64,000 nt of DNA, taken from the NCBI RefSeq assembly GCF_002286785.1, contig NZ_MUJY01000191.1:1-64000 (forward strand). Reading direction: 5' to 3'. The translations under genes and the position numbers were made by a program. Below, in pieces: positions 1 to 8,200 of this stretch. The stretch is from Pseudomonas sp. PIC25. GTDB lineage: Bacteria; Pseudomonadota; Gammaproteobacteria; Pseudomonadales; Pseudomonadaceae. The notes under the pieces were generated by a model. It was not told where the DNA came from and searched no databases. It worked only from the letters and a program-made list of their open reading frames with translations. Positions within the stretch are counted from its first letter, which is position 1; each line of letters opens with the position of its first letter.

Positions 1-22
1 TCGAGTCCCCTAGGGGACGCCA
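1..22 (+). tRNA. tRNA-Glu, 3' end only
   Basis: The window opens inside a tRNA. What remains is the end of the T loop, the 3' half of the T stem (7-11), the 3' half of the acceptor stem (12-18), discriminator G19 and an encoded CCA at 20-22. The acceptor half AGGGGAC pairs with the GTCCCCT that begins bacterial tRNA-Glu. The T arm also matches what I remember of Pseudomonas and E. coli tRNA-Glu. The anticodon lies outside the window, so identity rests on the acceptor and T stems. Confidence 0.85.
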
Positions 23-31
23 CTTTTCCAA

Positions 32-50
32 CCCGCAATGCGGGCTTTTA
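32..50 (+). terminator. short hairpin after tRNA-Glu
   Basis: A 5-bp perfect stem, CCCGC (32-36) with GCGGG (40-44), has a 3-nt loop and is followed by CTTTTA. It sits just after the tRNA CCA and is either a weak intrinsic terminator or a processing hairpin in front of the stronger one at 50-86. Confidence 0.55.
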
Positions 51-86
51 AAGGGTCATCCGGTCAGGGTGGCCCTTTTGTTTTTT
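50..86 (+). terminator. Rho-independent terminator of the tRNA operon
   Basis: AAAGGG (50-55) pairs with CCCTTT (73-78), and an inner stem CATCC/GGGTG forms around a short loop. A T-rich tract follows to about 86. This is the likely end of the upstream tRNA transcript. Confidence 0.75.
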
Positions 87-126
87 CTCCTGCTTTATCT
101 CTGGCGACGAATGGTGTCCCGAGGAC

Positions 127-172
127 TTGCCAAAAATTATTACGAGCATAATATTTCAGTTGTAATATTTTG
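127..172 (+). promoter_or_regulatory. AT-rich promoter/operator of the TetR gene
   Basis: A markedly AT-rich island lies in otherwise GC-rich DNA directly before the TetR start. TTGCCA (127-132) and a TAATAT-like hexamer (149-154) could serve as -35 and -10 with 16-bp spacing. Two partial dyads overlap them: ATTAT-N7-ATAAT at 136-152 and a pair of AATATT boxes at about 151-171. Such dyads are typical of an autoregulatory TetR operator, but no operator is proven here. Confidence 0.4.
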
Positions 173-182
173 GAGCCTCACC

Positions 183-725
183 ATGAATGACAAAAAAGCC
201 CAGACCCGCGAACGCATCCTGTCCGCCGCCAGTGCCGCGCTTATCCGCCGTGGCCCGGCCGATCCCAGTGTAGGGGACGTGATGGGGGCGGCCGGTCTGA
301 CGGTCGGTGGCTTCTATGCGCACTTCGAAAGCAAGGATGCGCTGATGCTGGAGGCCTTCAGCCAGACGCTTCGGCGCCGCCGTGCATTGATGGGCGAGAT
401 GGATCGGAGCTTGCCGGCACGCGAGCGGCGCACCCTGGCCGCGGCGTTCTATCTCTCGCGCAAGCACCGCGATGCGGAGACCAGCGAGACGTGCCCGCTT
501 CCCAGTTCGCTGGCCGAGCTGGCGCACATGCCGGAAGGTTTTCGTGCCGTGTTGGCCGAGCATCTGGAGCTGGTCATGGCGGAGCTTGCCGACAGCCCGG
601 AGGAGGCCGACAAGGTGCTGGCGGACCTGGCGTTGATGGTGGGCGGTTTGGTGCTGGCGCGGGCGTTGGGGCCGGGCGAGATGTCCGACCGGGTGCTGCG
701 GGCCGCGAAATCGGCAGTGATTTGA
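183..725 (+). CDS. TetR/AcrR family transcriptional regulator
   Basis: A 180-residue TetR-type repressor. Residues about 8-55 form the helix-turn-helix domain, with the family signature of TVGGFYAHFESKDAL in the recognition-helix region. The rest is an all-helical ligand-binding domain. The start is placed at ATG 183, preceded by GGAG at 171-174. The reading frame stays open upstream, but that part runs back into the tRNA terminator and has no ribosome site. The gene lies 88 bp upstream of an alpha/beta hydrolase in the same direction, so that hydrolase is the natural target along with its own promoter. The inducer is unknown. Confidence 0.88.
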   Translation: MNDKKAQTRERILSAASAALIRRGPADPSVGDVMGAAGLTVGGFYAHFESKDALMLEAFSQTLRRRRALMGEMDRSLPARERRTLAAAFYLSRKHRDAETSETCPLPSSLAELAHMPEGFRAVLAEHLELVMAELADSPEEADKVLADLALMVGGLVLARALGPGEMSDRVLRAAKSAVI

Positions 726-813
726 GCCGGGAAGGCTCGGTTCATACCGGACGCCCGTCGGGCGCCCATCCAGGCGGTCGCGCTGTCCGCCGTCAATCGA
801 TGAGGGTCTTGTG

Positions 814-1674
814 ATGAGCAGCTTGAACTGGGTTCGCGGTATCAACGCCACCTTGGGCTGGGTGGCTCCGCATGCGGTAGCGAGCAGAATGCGTCGCGAG
901 TTCATGACGCCCCGCGATCTGCCACCACGCAACTGGGAGCTGCCGTTGCTGGCCAGTGCGGAGCGCATAACGCTGCGCTTCGGCCTGTCCGCGCTGCGTT
1001 GGGGAAGCGGGCCCGCCGTCTTGCTGATGCATGGCTGGGAAGGGCGTCCGACGCAGTTCGCCGCGCTGATCGAGGCGCTGGTCCAGGCCGGCTACGCTGT
1101 GGTTGCGCTGGATGGGCCGGCCCATGGCCGGTCGCCAGGGCAGGAGGCCAGCGTGGTCCTGTTCGCTCGCGCTGTGCTCGAAGCGGCCGGGGAACTGCCG
1201 CCGCTGAAAGCGGTGATCGGGCATTCCATGGGTGGTGCCAGCGTGTTGCTCGCAACCCAGCTGGGGTTGCGTAGCGAGGCGGTGGTGACCATCGGGACAC
1301 CCAGCCGGATATTGACCGTGCTGCGCCAGTTCGCCCGCTTCATGGCCCTGCCGCCCTTGGCCCGGGCGCACTTCGTGCGACTGGTCGAGCAACACGCCGG
1401 TATGCCGGCCGCGCACCTGGATGTAACGCGCTATCAGCTGGATATGCGTGGCTTGGTGATCCACGCGGCCGACGACACCATGGTGCCGGCAAGTGAAGCG
1501 GAGCGAATCCACGAAAACTGGTTCGACAGTCGCCTGCTGTTGCTGGAGTCGGGTGGGCATCACCGCGTTCTTGGCGATCCCCGCGTAGTGAGTGCGGTCA
1601 TGGGGCTGCTGGAAGAGCAAGCCGGTGCTCGGGGGCTGGCGCTGCGTCAGGATGCTTCCTTTCTGGCACGTTGA
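814..1674 (+). CDS. alpha/beta hydrolase
   Basis: A 286-residue alpha/beta hydrolase-fold protein. The oxyanion-hole segment LLMHGWEGRP is at about 70-80. The nucleophile elbow is GHSMGG at about 134. The acid lies in the HAADDTMVP segment and the catalytic His in GGHHRVLG near the C-terminus, so the Ser-Asp-His triad looks complete. The start is ATG 814 with GAGGG at about 802. A GTG directly before it is possible but less well spaced. The substrate cannot be read from sequence; an esterase, lipase or C-C bond hydrolase are all possible. It follows a TetR regulator that probably controls it. Confidence 0.85.
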   Translation: MSSLNWVRGINATLGWVAPHAVASRMRREFMTPRDLPPRNWELPLLASAERITLRFGLSALRWGSGPAVLLMHGWEGRPTQFAALIEALVQAGYAVVALDGPAHGRSPGQEASVVLFARAVLEAAGELPPLKAVIGHSMGGASVLLATQLGLRSEAVVTIGTPSRILTVLRQFARFMALPPLARAHFVRLVEQHAGMPAAHLDVTRYQLDMRGLVIHAADDTMVPASEAERIHENWFDSRLLLLESGGHHRVLGDPRVVSAVMGLLEEQAGARGLALRQDASFLAR

Positions 1675-1909
1675 GCGTTTCGTCGGGGTCAGCTGCCGAT
1701 CGCTTCGGCGAGATAGTCCACGAAAGCCTGGGGCTTCATCGGTGCGCAGTCCGATGGCCGGAAAATCAAAGTGGGATGTTTCTCCGGTTGTGTCGGGCAG
1801 CCATCGCTTGGTCTCGGGCGCGGCAAGCGCCTAGAATGGCCGGCCGAACCCGGGAGTGCCCGTTCCGACGGTGTGTTCCCCGGCCATAGCCACCAGCCGG
1901 AGCGGTGAA

Positions 1910-2359
1910 ATGAACTGGGATCTTGCTACCCCCTTCGTGATCGATATCCGTGTCGAAGCGGACGATATCGACGGTCTCGGACATGCTAACAACGCCGTCT
2001 ACGTCAGTTGGCTGGAGCGTTGCGCATGGCGTCATTCCCAGAGCCTGGGGCTGGACCTGAGCGAATATCGCCGATTGGATCGCGCCATGGCGGTGGTGCG
2101 CCATGAGATCGACTACCTGGCCGCCGCCTACGAAGGGGACGAGCTGCAATTGGCCACTTGGATCGTCGAGTCGGACCAGCGTGTGAAGATGCAGCGGCGT
2201 TTCCAGTTGGTGCGACCGGCCGATGCGGCGACCCTGCTGCGCGCATCGACCACCTTCGTTTGCATCGAACTGTCCAGCGGCAAGCCCAAGCGCATGCCGG
2301 TGGAGTTCGTCGAGGGCTATGGCCAAGCGCTGATCCAGCCATATCCGCTGGAACTCTAA
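1910..2359 (+). CDS. acyl-CoA thioesterase, hotdog fold (YbgC/FcbC type)
   Basis: A 149-residue single hotdog-domain protein. The N-terminal segment has the 4-hydroxybenzoyl-CoA thioesterase/YbgC signature: DDIDGLGHANNAVYVSWLE contains the catalytic Asp, the GH and the NN...Y residues. These enzymes hydrolyse acyl-CoA or acyl-ACP thioesters in the cytoplasm. The start is ATG 1910 after GGAG at about 1899. The frame is open further upstream but without a ribosome site. The gene converges on the small exported-protein gene 3 bp beyond its stop. The substrate range is unknown. Confidence 0.85.
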   Translation: MNWDLATPFVIDIRVEADDIDGLGHANNAVYVSWLERCAWRHSQSLGLDLSEYRRLDRAMAVVRHEIDYLAAAYEGDELQLATWIVESDQRVKMQRRFQLVRPADAATLLRASTTFVCIELSSGKPKRMPVEFVEGYGQALIQPYPLEL

Positions 2360-2362
2360 GGG

Positions 2363-2764
2363 TCATTCGGAAACCGGAGAGAGAAACAGACCGGAGGCAT
2401 CCTGCATGATCCGGTATGCCCGGGTTTGCCCCGCTGCGAACAGGGCGGACTGGGGGCGGCTGGGAGAAGCTGCCTCGAGGCAAGGGCCGGAGGTGGCCTG
2501 AATGACCGCCAGCGAGACTTCTCCCGCTGCGACTTGCAGTACCGCCCGCTCTCCGGGGCCTAGCTGGGCCGCCAGTCTGTTCTGTACATACAGCTCGATA
2601 TCGCAGGCATTTGCCGACGAGCTGTCGCGCTCGACGATCAGCCGTGCGCTGCCGTCCGGAGCAATGGACTCGCTGCCGGCAATGCCGGTGGTGAACATGG
2701 CCAGTATCAGGGCGACGAAGGGGGCGATAGCGCTCATAACGTATTTCCGTAGGTAGCCTTTCAT
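2363..2764 (-). CDS. small exported protein, function unknown
   Basis: A 133-residue protein with an N-terminal hydrophobic segment at about residues 12-28 (APFVALILAMFTTGIAG), which looks like a signal peptide. A short beta-rich domain follows with Cys at about 53 and 94 that could form a periplasmic disulphide. No family was recognised. ATG at 2764 and a second in-frame ATG at 2737 (residue 10) are both possible starts; either keeps the signal sequence. It is convergent with the thioesterase gene and divergent from dusC, so it is transcribed alone. Confidence 0.6.
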   Translation of the reverse strand: MKGYLRKYVMSAIAPFVALILAMFTTGIAGSESIAPDGSARLIVERDSSSANACDIELYVQNRLAAQLGPGERAVLQVAAGEVSLAVIQATSGPCLEAASPSRPQSALFAAGQTRAYRIMQDASGLFLSPVSE

Positions 2765-2872
2765 GAGCAGACCGCGCCGACTCGGCGAAGCTCCGCAGCC
2801 ATTCGCCGGCCGGGATTTGCGCGTCCCGGCGATCGCCGTAAACTACGCGCCTTTTTCTTTTGAGAACCCTGA

Positions 2873-3847
2873 ATGCAGATCGCTCTGGCGCCCATGGAGG
2901 GGCTGGTCGACGAGATTCTTCGCGATGTGCTGACCCGTGTCGGCGGCATCGATTGGTGCGTGACCGAATTCATCCGGGTCTGCGACCGCCTGCTGCCTGC
3001 CGCCCATTTCCATAAGCTGGCTCCGGAGCTGGCGGTCGGATCGCGGACCCGTGCCGGCACGCCCATGCGCGTGCAACTGCTTGGCTCCGATCCGGTGTGC
3101 CTGGCAGAGAACGCCGCCTTTGCCTGCGAGCTGGGCGCGCCGGTGATAGACCTCAATTTCGGCTGCCCGGCGAAGACGGTGAACCGCTCGCGAGGCGGGG
3201 CCGTGTTGCTCAAGGAGCCCGAGCTGCTCCATGCGATTCTCTGCGAGGTCCGGCGTGCGGTGCCGCGGGAGATTCCGGTCACGGCGAAGATGCGCCTGGG
3301 GTTCGACAGCCCGGACGGGGCGCTGGATTGCGCGCGGGCTCTGGCCGATGGTGGCGCGGCGCAGATCGTGGTGCACGCACGGACCAAGGCGGAGGGCTAC
3401 CGGCCGCCGGCCCACTGGGAATGGGTGGCGCGGGTCCAGGAAGCGGTCAAGGTGCCGGTGTTCGCCAATGGTGAAATCTGGAGCCTGGACGACTGGCGGC
3501 GTTGCCGTGAGGTGAGCGGCGTCGATGATGTCATGCTCGGCCGGGGCCTGGTATCCCGCCCCGACTTGGCTCGGCAGATCGCCGCCGTACAGGCAGGGCA
3601 AACGCCCCAGGAAATGACCTGGGGCGAGCTGCTGCCGTTGTTGCGTGACTTCTGGCTACAGGCCCGGCGCAAGCTGTCGCCGCGTTATGCGCCGGGGCGC
3701 CTGAAGCAGTGGCTGGCCATGCTGACTCGCAGCTATCCGGAAGCGGTGGCGCTGTTCGCCGAAGTTCGCCGGGAAAGCGATTGCGCGCGCATCGATGCCT
3801 TGCTGGGCATTTCCGATCCGCTCGCCGGCCTGGCGACGGCGGTATGA
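2873..3847 (+). CDS. dusC: tRNA-dihydrouridine(16) synthase DusC
   Basis: A 324-residue FMN-dependent TIM-barrel dihydrouridine synthase. It starts with [10 protein letters not shown], the Dus N-terminal FMN loop. The catalytic Cys lies in [15 protein letters not shown] at about residue 98, followed by the KMRLG strand and the VHARTK segment. The ITEFIRV-like opening ([13 protein letters not shown]) and the length fit the DusC subfamily, which reduces U16 of tRNA with NADPH, rather than DusA or DusB. It is a single-gene unit that meets the following SDR gene head to tail across 3 bp, on opposite strands. Confidence 0.92.
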   Translation: MQIALAPMEGLVDEILRDVLTRVGGIDWCVTEFIRVCDRLLPAAHFHKLAPELAVGSRTRAGTPMRVQLLGSDPVCLAENAAFACELGAPVIDLNFGCPAKTVNRSRGGAVLLKEPELLHAILCEVRRAVPREIPVTAKMRLGFDSPDGALDCARALADGGAAQIVVHARTKAEGYRPPAHWEWVARVQEAVKVPVFANGEIWSLDDWRRCREVSGVDDVMLGRGLVSRPDLARQIAAVQAGQTPQEMTWGELLPLLRDFWLQARRKLSPRYAPGRLKQWLAMLTRSYPEAVALFAEVRRESDCARIDALLGISDPLAGLATAV

Positions 3848-3850
3848 CCC

Positions 3851-4597
3851 TCAGCGGCCTCCGCTGACGTCGAGCAGGGTGCCGGTGGTATAGGACGCCT
3901 CGTCGCCGGCCAGCCAGAGAATGGCACGGGCCACCTCCTCGGGAGCGCCGCCGCGCCCCAGCGGCACGCTGGACTTGAGCCGCTCGATGCGTCCCGGTTC
4001 GCCGCCGCTGGCATGGATATCGGTGTGGATGAGGCCGGGGCGCACCCCGTTCACCCGTATGCCCTCCGCCGCGACCTCCTTGGCCAGGCCAATGGTCAGG
4101 CTGTCGATGGCACCCTTGGCGGCGGCGTAGTCGATGTACTCGTTGGGCGCGCCGAGACGGGCCGCCATCGAAGAGAGATTGACGATGGCGCCGCCCTGGC
4201 CGCCGTGGCGGGTGGACATGCGCTTCACTGCCTCGCGGGCACAGAGGAAGCTGCCGATCACGTTGGCGCCGAAGACACGCTGCAGGCGCACGGCGTCCAT
4301 CTGCTCCAGCCGCGCCTGGTGTTCCAGCAGGCCGGCATTGTTGACCAGCACATCCAGGCGGCCGAAGGCCTGGTCCAGGCGCTCGAAGAGATGCATCACC
4401 TGTTCCTCGTCCGCGACATCGGCGGCCACGGCAATCGCTTCGGTTCCCGAGGCTTCGAGCTGGCGCAGCAGAGCCTCGGCCGCTTCGCGGCGCTCCCGGT
4501 AATTGAGGCACAGCGCATAGCCCTGTGCGGCAGCGAGGCGGGCGGTGGCGGCGCCGATGCCCCGACTCGCCCCTGTGATCAGCATGACTTTCGGCAT
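3851..4597 (-). CDS. SDR family oxidoreductase
   Basis: A 248-residue classical short-chain dehydrogenase/reductase. The Rossmann motif TGASRGIG is at residues 7-14, NNAG at about 89, and catalytic Ser is in NLSSMAA. The Tyr-X3-Lys pair appears as YAAAKG near residue 157. The C-terminus ends in the usual DVSGG loop. NYRERREA after the second strand suggests NADP(H) preference, which is an inference. It resembles the YgfF/glucose-1-dehydrogenase-like group; the substrate is unknown. It is divergent from ibpA, so its start shares the 4598-4714 intergenic region with the heat-shock promoter. Confidence 0.88.
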   Translation of the reverse strand: MPKVMLITGASRGIGAATARLAAAQGYALCLNYRERREAAEALLRQLEASGTEAIAVAADVADEEQVMHLFERLDQAFGRLDVLVNNAGLLEHQARLEQMDAVRLQRVFGANVIGSFLCAREAVKRMSTRHGGQGGAIVNLSSMAARLGAPNEYIDYAAAKGAIDSLTIGLAKEVAAEGIRVNGVRPGLIHTDIHASGGEPGRIERLKSSVPLGRGGAPEEVARAILWLAGDEASYTTGTLLDVSGGR

Positions 4598-4620
4598 AAA
4601 CCCCTCGCTATGCGGATGCC

Positions 4621-4649
4621 CTTGAAATTCATTCGGCTGTCCCTATCTA
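4621..4649 (+). promoter_or_regulatory. sigma-32 (RpoH) type heat-shock promoter of ibpA
   Basis: CTTGAAA at 4621-4627 is followed after 13 bp by CCCTATCTA at 4641-4649. This is close to the sigma-32 consensus CTTGAAA-N11-16-CCCCATNT. Transcription would start near 4655, exactly where the first 5'-UTR hairpin begins. The match plus the heat-shock gene downstream makes the call strong. Confidence 0.8.
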
Positions 4650-4654
4650 ACCAT

Positions 4655-4717
4655 GCGGGATGCCGCTAGCGGGTCCCGCAAGTAACCACTCGCTGAAATC
4701 AGGAGAGATTAGTTATG
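4655..4717 (+). promoter_or_regulatory. ROSE-type RNA thermometer in the ibpA 5' UTR
   Basis: Two hairpins fill the leader. Hairpin I (4655-4679) pairs GCGGGA with TCCCGC and contains an inner CCGC/GCGG stem. Hairpin II traps the Shine-Dalgarno sequence: UCGCU (4690-4694) faces AGGA (4701-4704), with G4692 left unpaired or in a G-G pair, closed by G4695-C4700 around an AAAU loop. The U(U/C)GCU-AGGA pairing is the defining core of ROSE elements, and ibpA in Pseudomonas is a known ROSE target. Heating would melt hairpin II and expose the ribosome site before ATG 4715. Confidence 0.82.
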
Positions 4718-5161
4718 AGCACTGCATTTTCCATGGCTCCGTTGTTCCGTCAGTCCATCGGTTTCGACCGGTTCAACGATCTGTTCGAAGCGGCCCTGCG
4801 CAATGACGCGGGCAGTTCGTATCCACCCTACAACATCGAAAAGCACGGTGATGACGAGTATCGCATCGTCGTTGCGGCTGCCGGCTTCCAGGAAGCCGAC
4901 CTGGAGTTGCAGGTCGAGCGCGGCGTGCTGACGGTCAGTGGCGGCAAGCGTGATCGCAGCGACGAGAACGTCACCTATCTGCACCAGGGCATCGCCCAGC
5001 GCGCTTTCAAGCTGTCGTTCCGTCTGGCCGACCACATCGAGGTCAAGCGGGCAGCGCTGGTCAACGGCCTGCTGAACATCGATCTGGTGCGCAATGTGCC
5101 TGAAGAGGCCAAGCCGAAGCGCATCCCGATTGGCGGCGAATTGCCGGCTCTGGAACACTGA
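4715..5161 (+). CDS. ibpA: small heat-shock protein IbpA (Hsp20)
   Basis: A 148-residue alpha-crystallin-type holdase that binds unfolding proteins in the cytoplasm and passes them to DnaK/ClpB. The alpha-crystallin domain covers about residues 37-130. It begins with the PPYNIEKHGDDEYRIVVAAAGF strand pair (split here only for description) and includes the GVLTVSGGK loop. The C-terminus carries the I-X-I/V-like KRIPI motif used for oligomer assembly. The length and the N-terminal FDRFNDLF segment match IbpA. Control appears two-layered, with a sigma-32 promoter and a ROSE thermometer. A strong terminator follows at 5174. Confidence 0.93.
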   Translation: MSTAFSMAPLFRQSIGFDRFNDLFEAALRNDAGSSYPPYNIEKHGDDEYRIVVAAAGFQEADLELQVERGVLTVSGGKRDRSDENVTYLHQGIAQRAFKLSFRLADHIEVKRAALVNGLLNIDLVRNVPEEAKPKRIPIGGELPALEH

Positions 5162-5173
5162 TATCCATTTGTC

Positions 5174-5203
5174 AAAGGGGCGCCAGTGATGGCGCCCTTT
5201 TTC
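5174..5203 (+). terminator. Rho-independent terminator after ibpA
   Basis: AAAGGGGCGCC (5174-5184) and GGCGCCCTTT (5191-5200) form a stem of about 10 bp with a 6-nt loop, followed by more T. A-rich and T-rich flanks make it potentially bidirectional, so it can also end the converging GGDEF/EAL gene that stops at 5206. Confidence 0.85.
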
Positions 5204-5205
5204 GT

Positions 5206-8200
5206 TCAGGCATGCACCGATTGTTCCGGTTTGCGAATCAGCAGGGCGCGGAATTCATTCAGGGGCAAAGGCTTGCTGAACAGGTAGCCCTGGTAGAGAT
5301 GGCAGCCTTGCTGCTGGAGAAAGTCCAGCTGGTCGGCTTGCTCGACGCCTTCGGCGATCATTTCCAGCCCCAGGCTGCGCGCCATGGCCACGATGGCGCG
5401 GATGATCTCGGCATCGTTGGGGTCCGTGGTGGCGTCGCGGACGAATGACTGATCGATTTTCAGCACGTCCACCGGCAACCGCTTGAGGTAAGTCAGCGAG
5501 GAATAGCCGGTGCCGAAGTCGTCCATCGCGAAGCTGACACCCTGACGCTTGAGGCGATGCATCTTGGCGATGGTGTCCTCGAGGTTCTGAATCACGATGC
5601 CTTCGGTGATTTCCAGGGTCACCATCTGCTTGGGCACGCCACTGCGGGTCAGGCAGGTTTCCACCCGCTCGACGAAGTCGTTATGGCGGAACTGGCGCGG
5701 ACTGATGTTGATGCAGAGGCTGAAGTCGTCCTCGTCCACCAGGCCATCCTGGAGCAGTTGGGCGCAGATCTGGCTGGCTTCGCTGAGGATCCAGGCGCCA
5801 ACCTCCAGAATGAGCCCGCTTTCCTCCAGTAGCTGGATGAACAGGGCCGGCGACTGCTGGCCAAGGCTCGGGTGCTGCCAGCGAATCAGGGCCTCGGCGC
5901 CGACGATGGCATTGCTGCGGGCGTCCACCTGCGGTTGGAAATACAGCTCGAATTCGCCACGGGTGACTGCCAGGCGCAGGTCGTTCTCCAGGCGCAGTCG
6001 CTCGCTGACGGCTTCCTGCATGGTGGTGCGGAACAATTGAATGGCGTTCCTGCCGGAATCCTTGGCGCGGTAGAGGGCGATGTCGGCGCGCTTGAGCAGG
6101 TCCGCCGGCGTCGTGCCGTGGTCGGGAATGAGGGCGATGCCGATGCTGGGCGTGACCTGCAGGCGCTGGCCGTCGAGCAGCATGGGTTCGGCCAGCAGCT
6201 TGCGCAGCTTATCGGCGATCTGGCGCACATGCCGCGTCACTTCGGAGCGTTTGCCTTCGAGGCCGGAAAGCAGCACGACGAACTCGTCGCCGCCCAGCCG
6301 TGCCACCGTATCTTCCAGGCGCACGCTGGCCTCCAGTCGTGCCGTGACCATCTTCAGCACGGCGTCGCCGACCGGGTGGCCGAGCGAGTCGTTGATGTGC
6401 TTGAAGTGATCCAGGTCGAGGAACAGCAAGGCTCCCCGTAGGTCGTGACGCTTCAGTAGCGAGATCTGCTGGGTCAGGCGGTCGATCAGCAGGGCTCGGT
6501 TGGGCAGGTTGGTCAGCGAATCGTGATAGGCCAGGTGGTGGATCTGCGCCTGCGCGTTTTTCAGTTCGCTGATGTCGCGGGCGGTGAGAAGCAGGCAGTC
6601 GGTGCCCTCCAGGTTGATCGGTTCGACCGACACCTCCACGACCCGGACGCTGCCGTCACGGTGCTGGCCGTGCATCTCCAGGTGATGCACACGGCCGTCG
6701 CGCTGCAGTTTTTCCAGCAGCAAGGCTCGTTCGGTCGGGTCGGCCCAGACATTCATCTCGTAGGCGGTGCGGCCGATCACTTCTTCCGGCCGGTAGCCGG
6801 TCAGGCGGGAAAAACCTTCGTTGACCTCGATATAGCGGGCTGTGTCCCGCTCGGTGATGGTGATCGCGTCCGGGCTGGAGTGGAACGCCTTGGCGAATTT
6901 CTCTTCGCTGGCCTTGAGCGCGGCTTCGGCGCGCTGATGCTCGGTGATGTCGCGAAAGGTGGTGGTGATGCAGGGCTGACGCTCCACGTGGATGAAGCGG
7001 GTGGAGACCATGCAGGTCAGCTCGCGGCCATCCTTGGTGCGAAAGCGCGCCTCGACGTTATCCAGGCCCTGCTGCCGGTGCAGCTGTTGGTAAAGCGCGC
7101 GGCGCTGTTCCAAGTCGACCCAGAAGCCGATCTCGGGCGCGTTGCGGCCGACGATGTCCTCCGGCTTCCAGCCGAAGGTTTCGCTAAAGCTGGGGTTGAT
7201 CTCGATGAACTCGCCGTTGCTGAGGCGGGTGACGCAAATAGGTTCCGGGCTGGCCTGGAAGAGGGTGACGAATTTCTCCTCCGAGGCTGCCAGGCGCTGT
7301 TCGCGCAGCACCCGTTCAGTGATGTCGATGATGATGCCGGCCATGCGCAGCGGCTGTCCGGCCTCGTCGCGGTAGAGGCGGGCGGTGCTCTCCAGATGAT
7401 GCACATCGCCGGCACTCAGGTTCATCCGGTAGGTGACCTGGTATTCCTGGCGCTTGCCCGCCAGGAGTTCCTCGTAGACCTGGCGCATGTATTCACGGTC
7501 TTCCTCCGGGACGTGCCGGAAGAATTGGTTGAAGTCGCCGTGGTAGGGCTCCGCCGGCAATCCGTGCAGGTTCGCCGCGCGGGCGGAGCCATAGAGCATG
7601 GCGCTGGGAATGTGCCAGTCCCAGGTGCCGAGGTCGGCGGACTCCAGCGCCAGGGTCAGGCGCTCCTGGCTTTCTTCCAAGGCCTTTTCCTGGGCCCGCT
7701 GCAGAGTGATGTCGCGGAGGGTGAGCACCAGGCAGGGCTGGCCGTTCAGTTGGATCTGCCCACCATAGATCAGGTTGATGCTCTGGGTGCCGTCGCGTTT
7801 GTTCAAGCGCATTTCCAGCTGGGCGATGACGTCTTCGCGATCCAGCGTGTCGATGACGAACTGACGGTCCTCCGGGCGCGGCCACAGGCCCAGCTCCAGC
7901 GACGTGTGCCCGATGGCCTCTTCCGCCTTCCAGCCGAACTGTTGCTCGAAACGGTGGTTCACCTCGATCAGGCGTCCCGTCGCCTTTTCGCTAATGGCGA
8001 CCGCATCGGGCGCGCTGCGGAAGGCATTGGCGAATTTCTCCTCGCTGGCGCGCAGAGCGGCTTCGGCACGTTCGCGCTCGCTGGTGTCGAGGAAGGTGCT
8101 GAGGATGAAGCCCTGGCCTTCCAGCTCGACGTACTGGCTGGAAAGCACCCCCTCGAGAATATTGCCGTGGCGGGTGCGCAGGCTGACCTTCTGGATCACC

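Noticed and set aside
69-182. N-terminal extension of the TetR gene
   Set aside because: It would begin inside the tRNA terminator. ATG 183 has the ribosome site and gives the normal TetR N-terminus.
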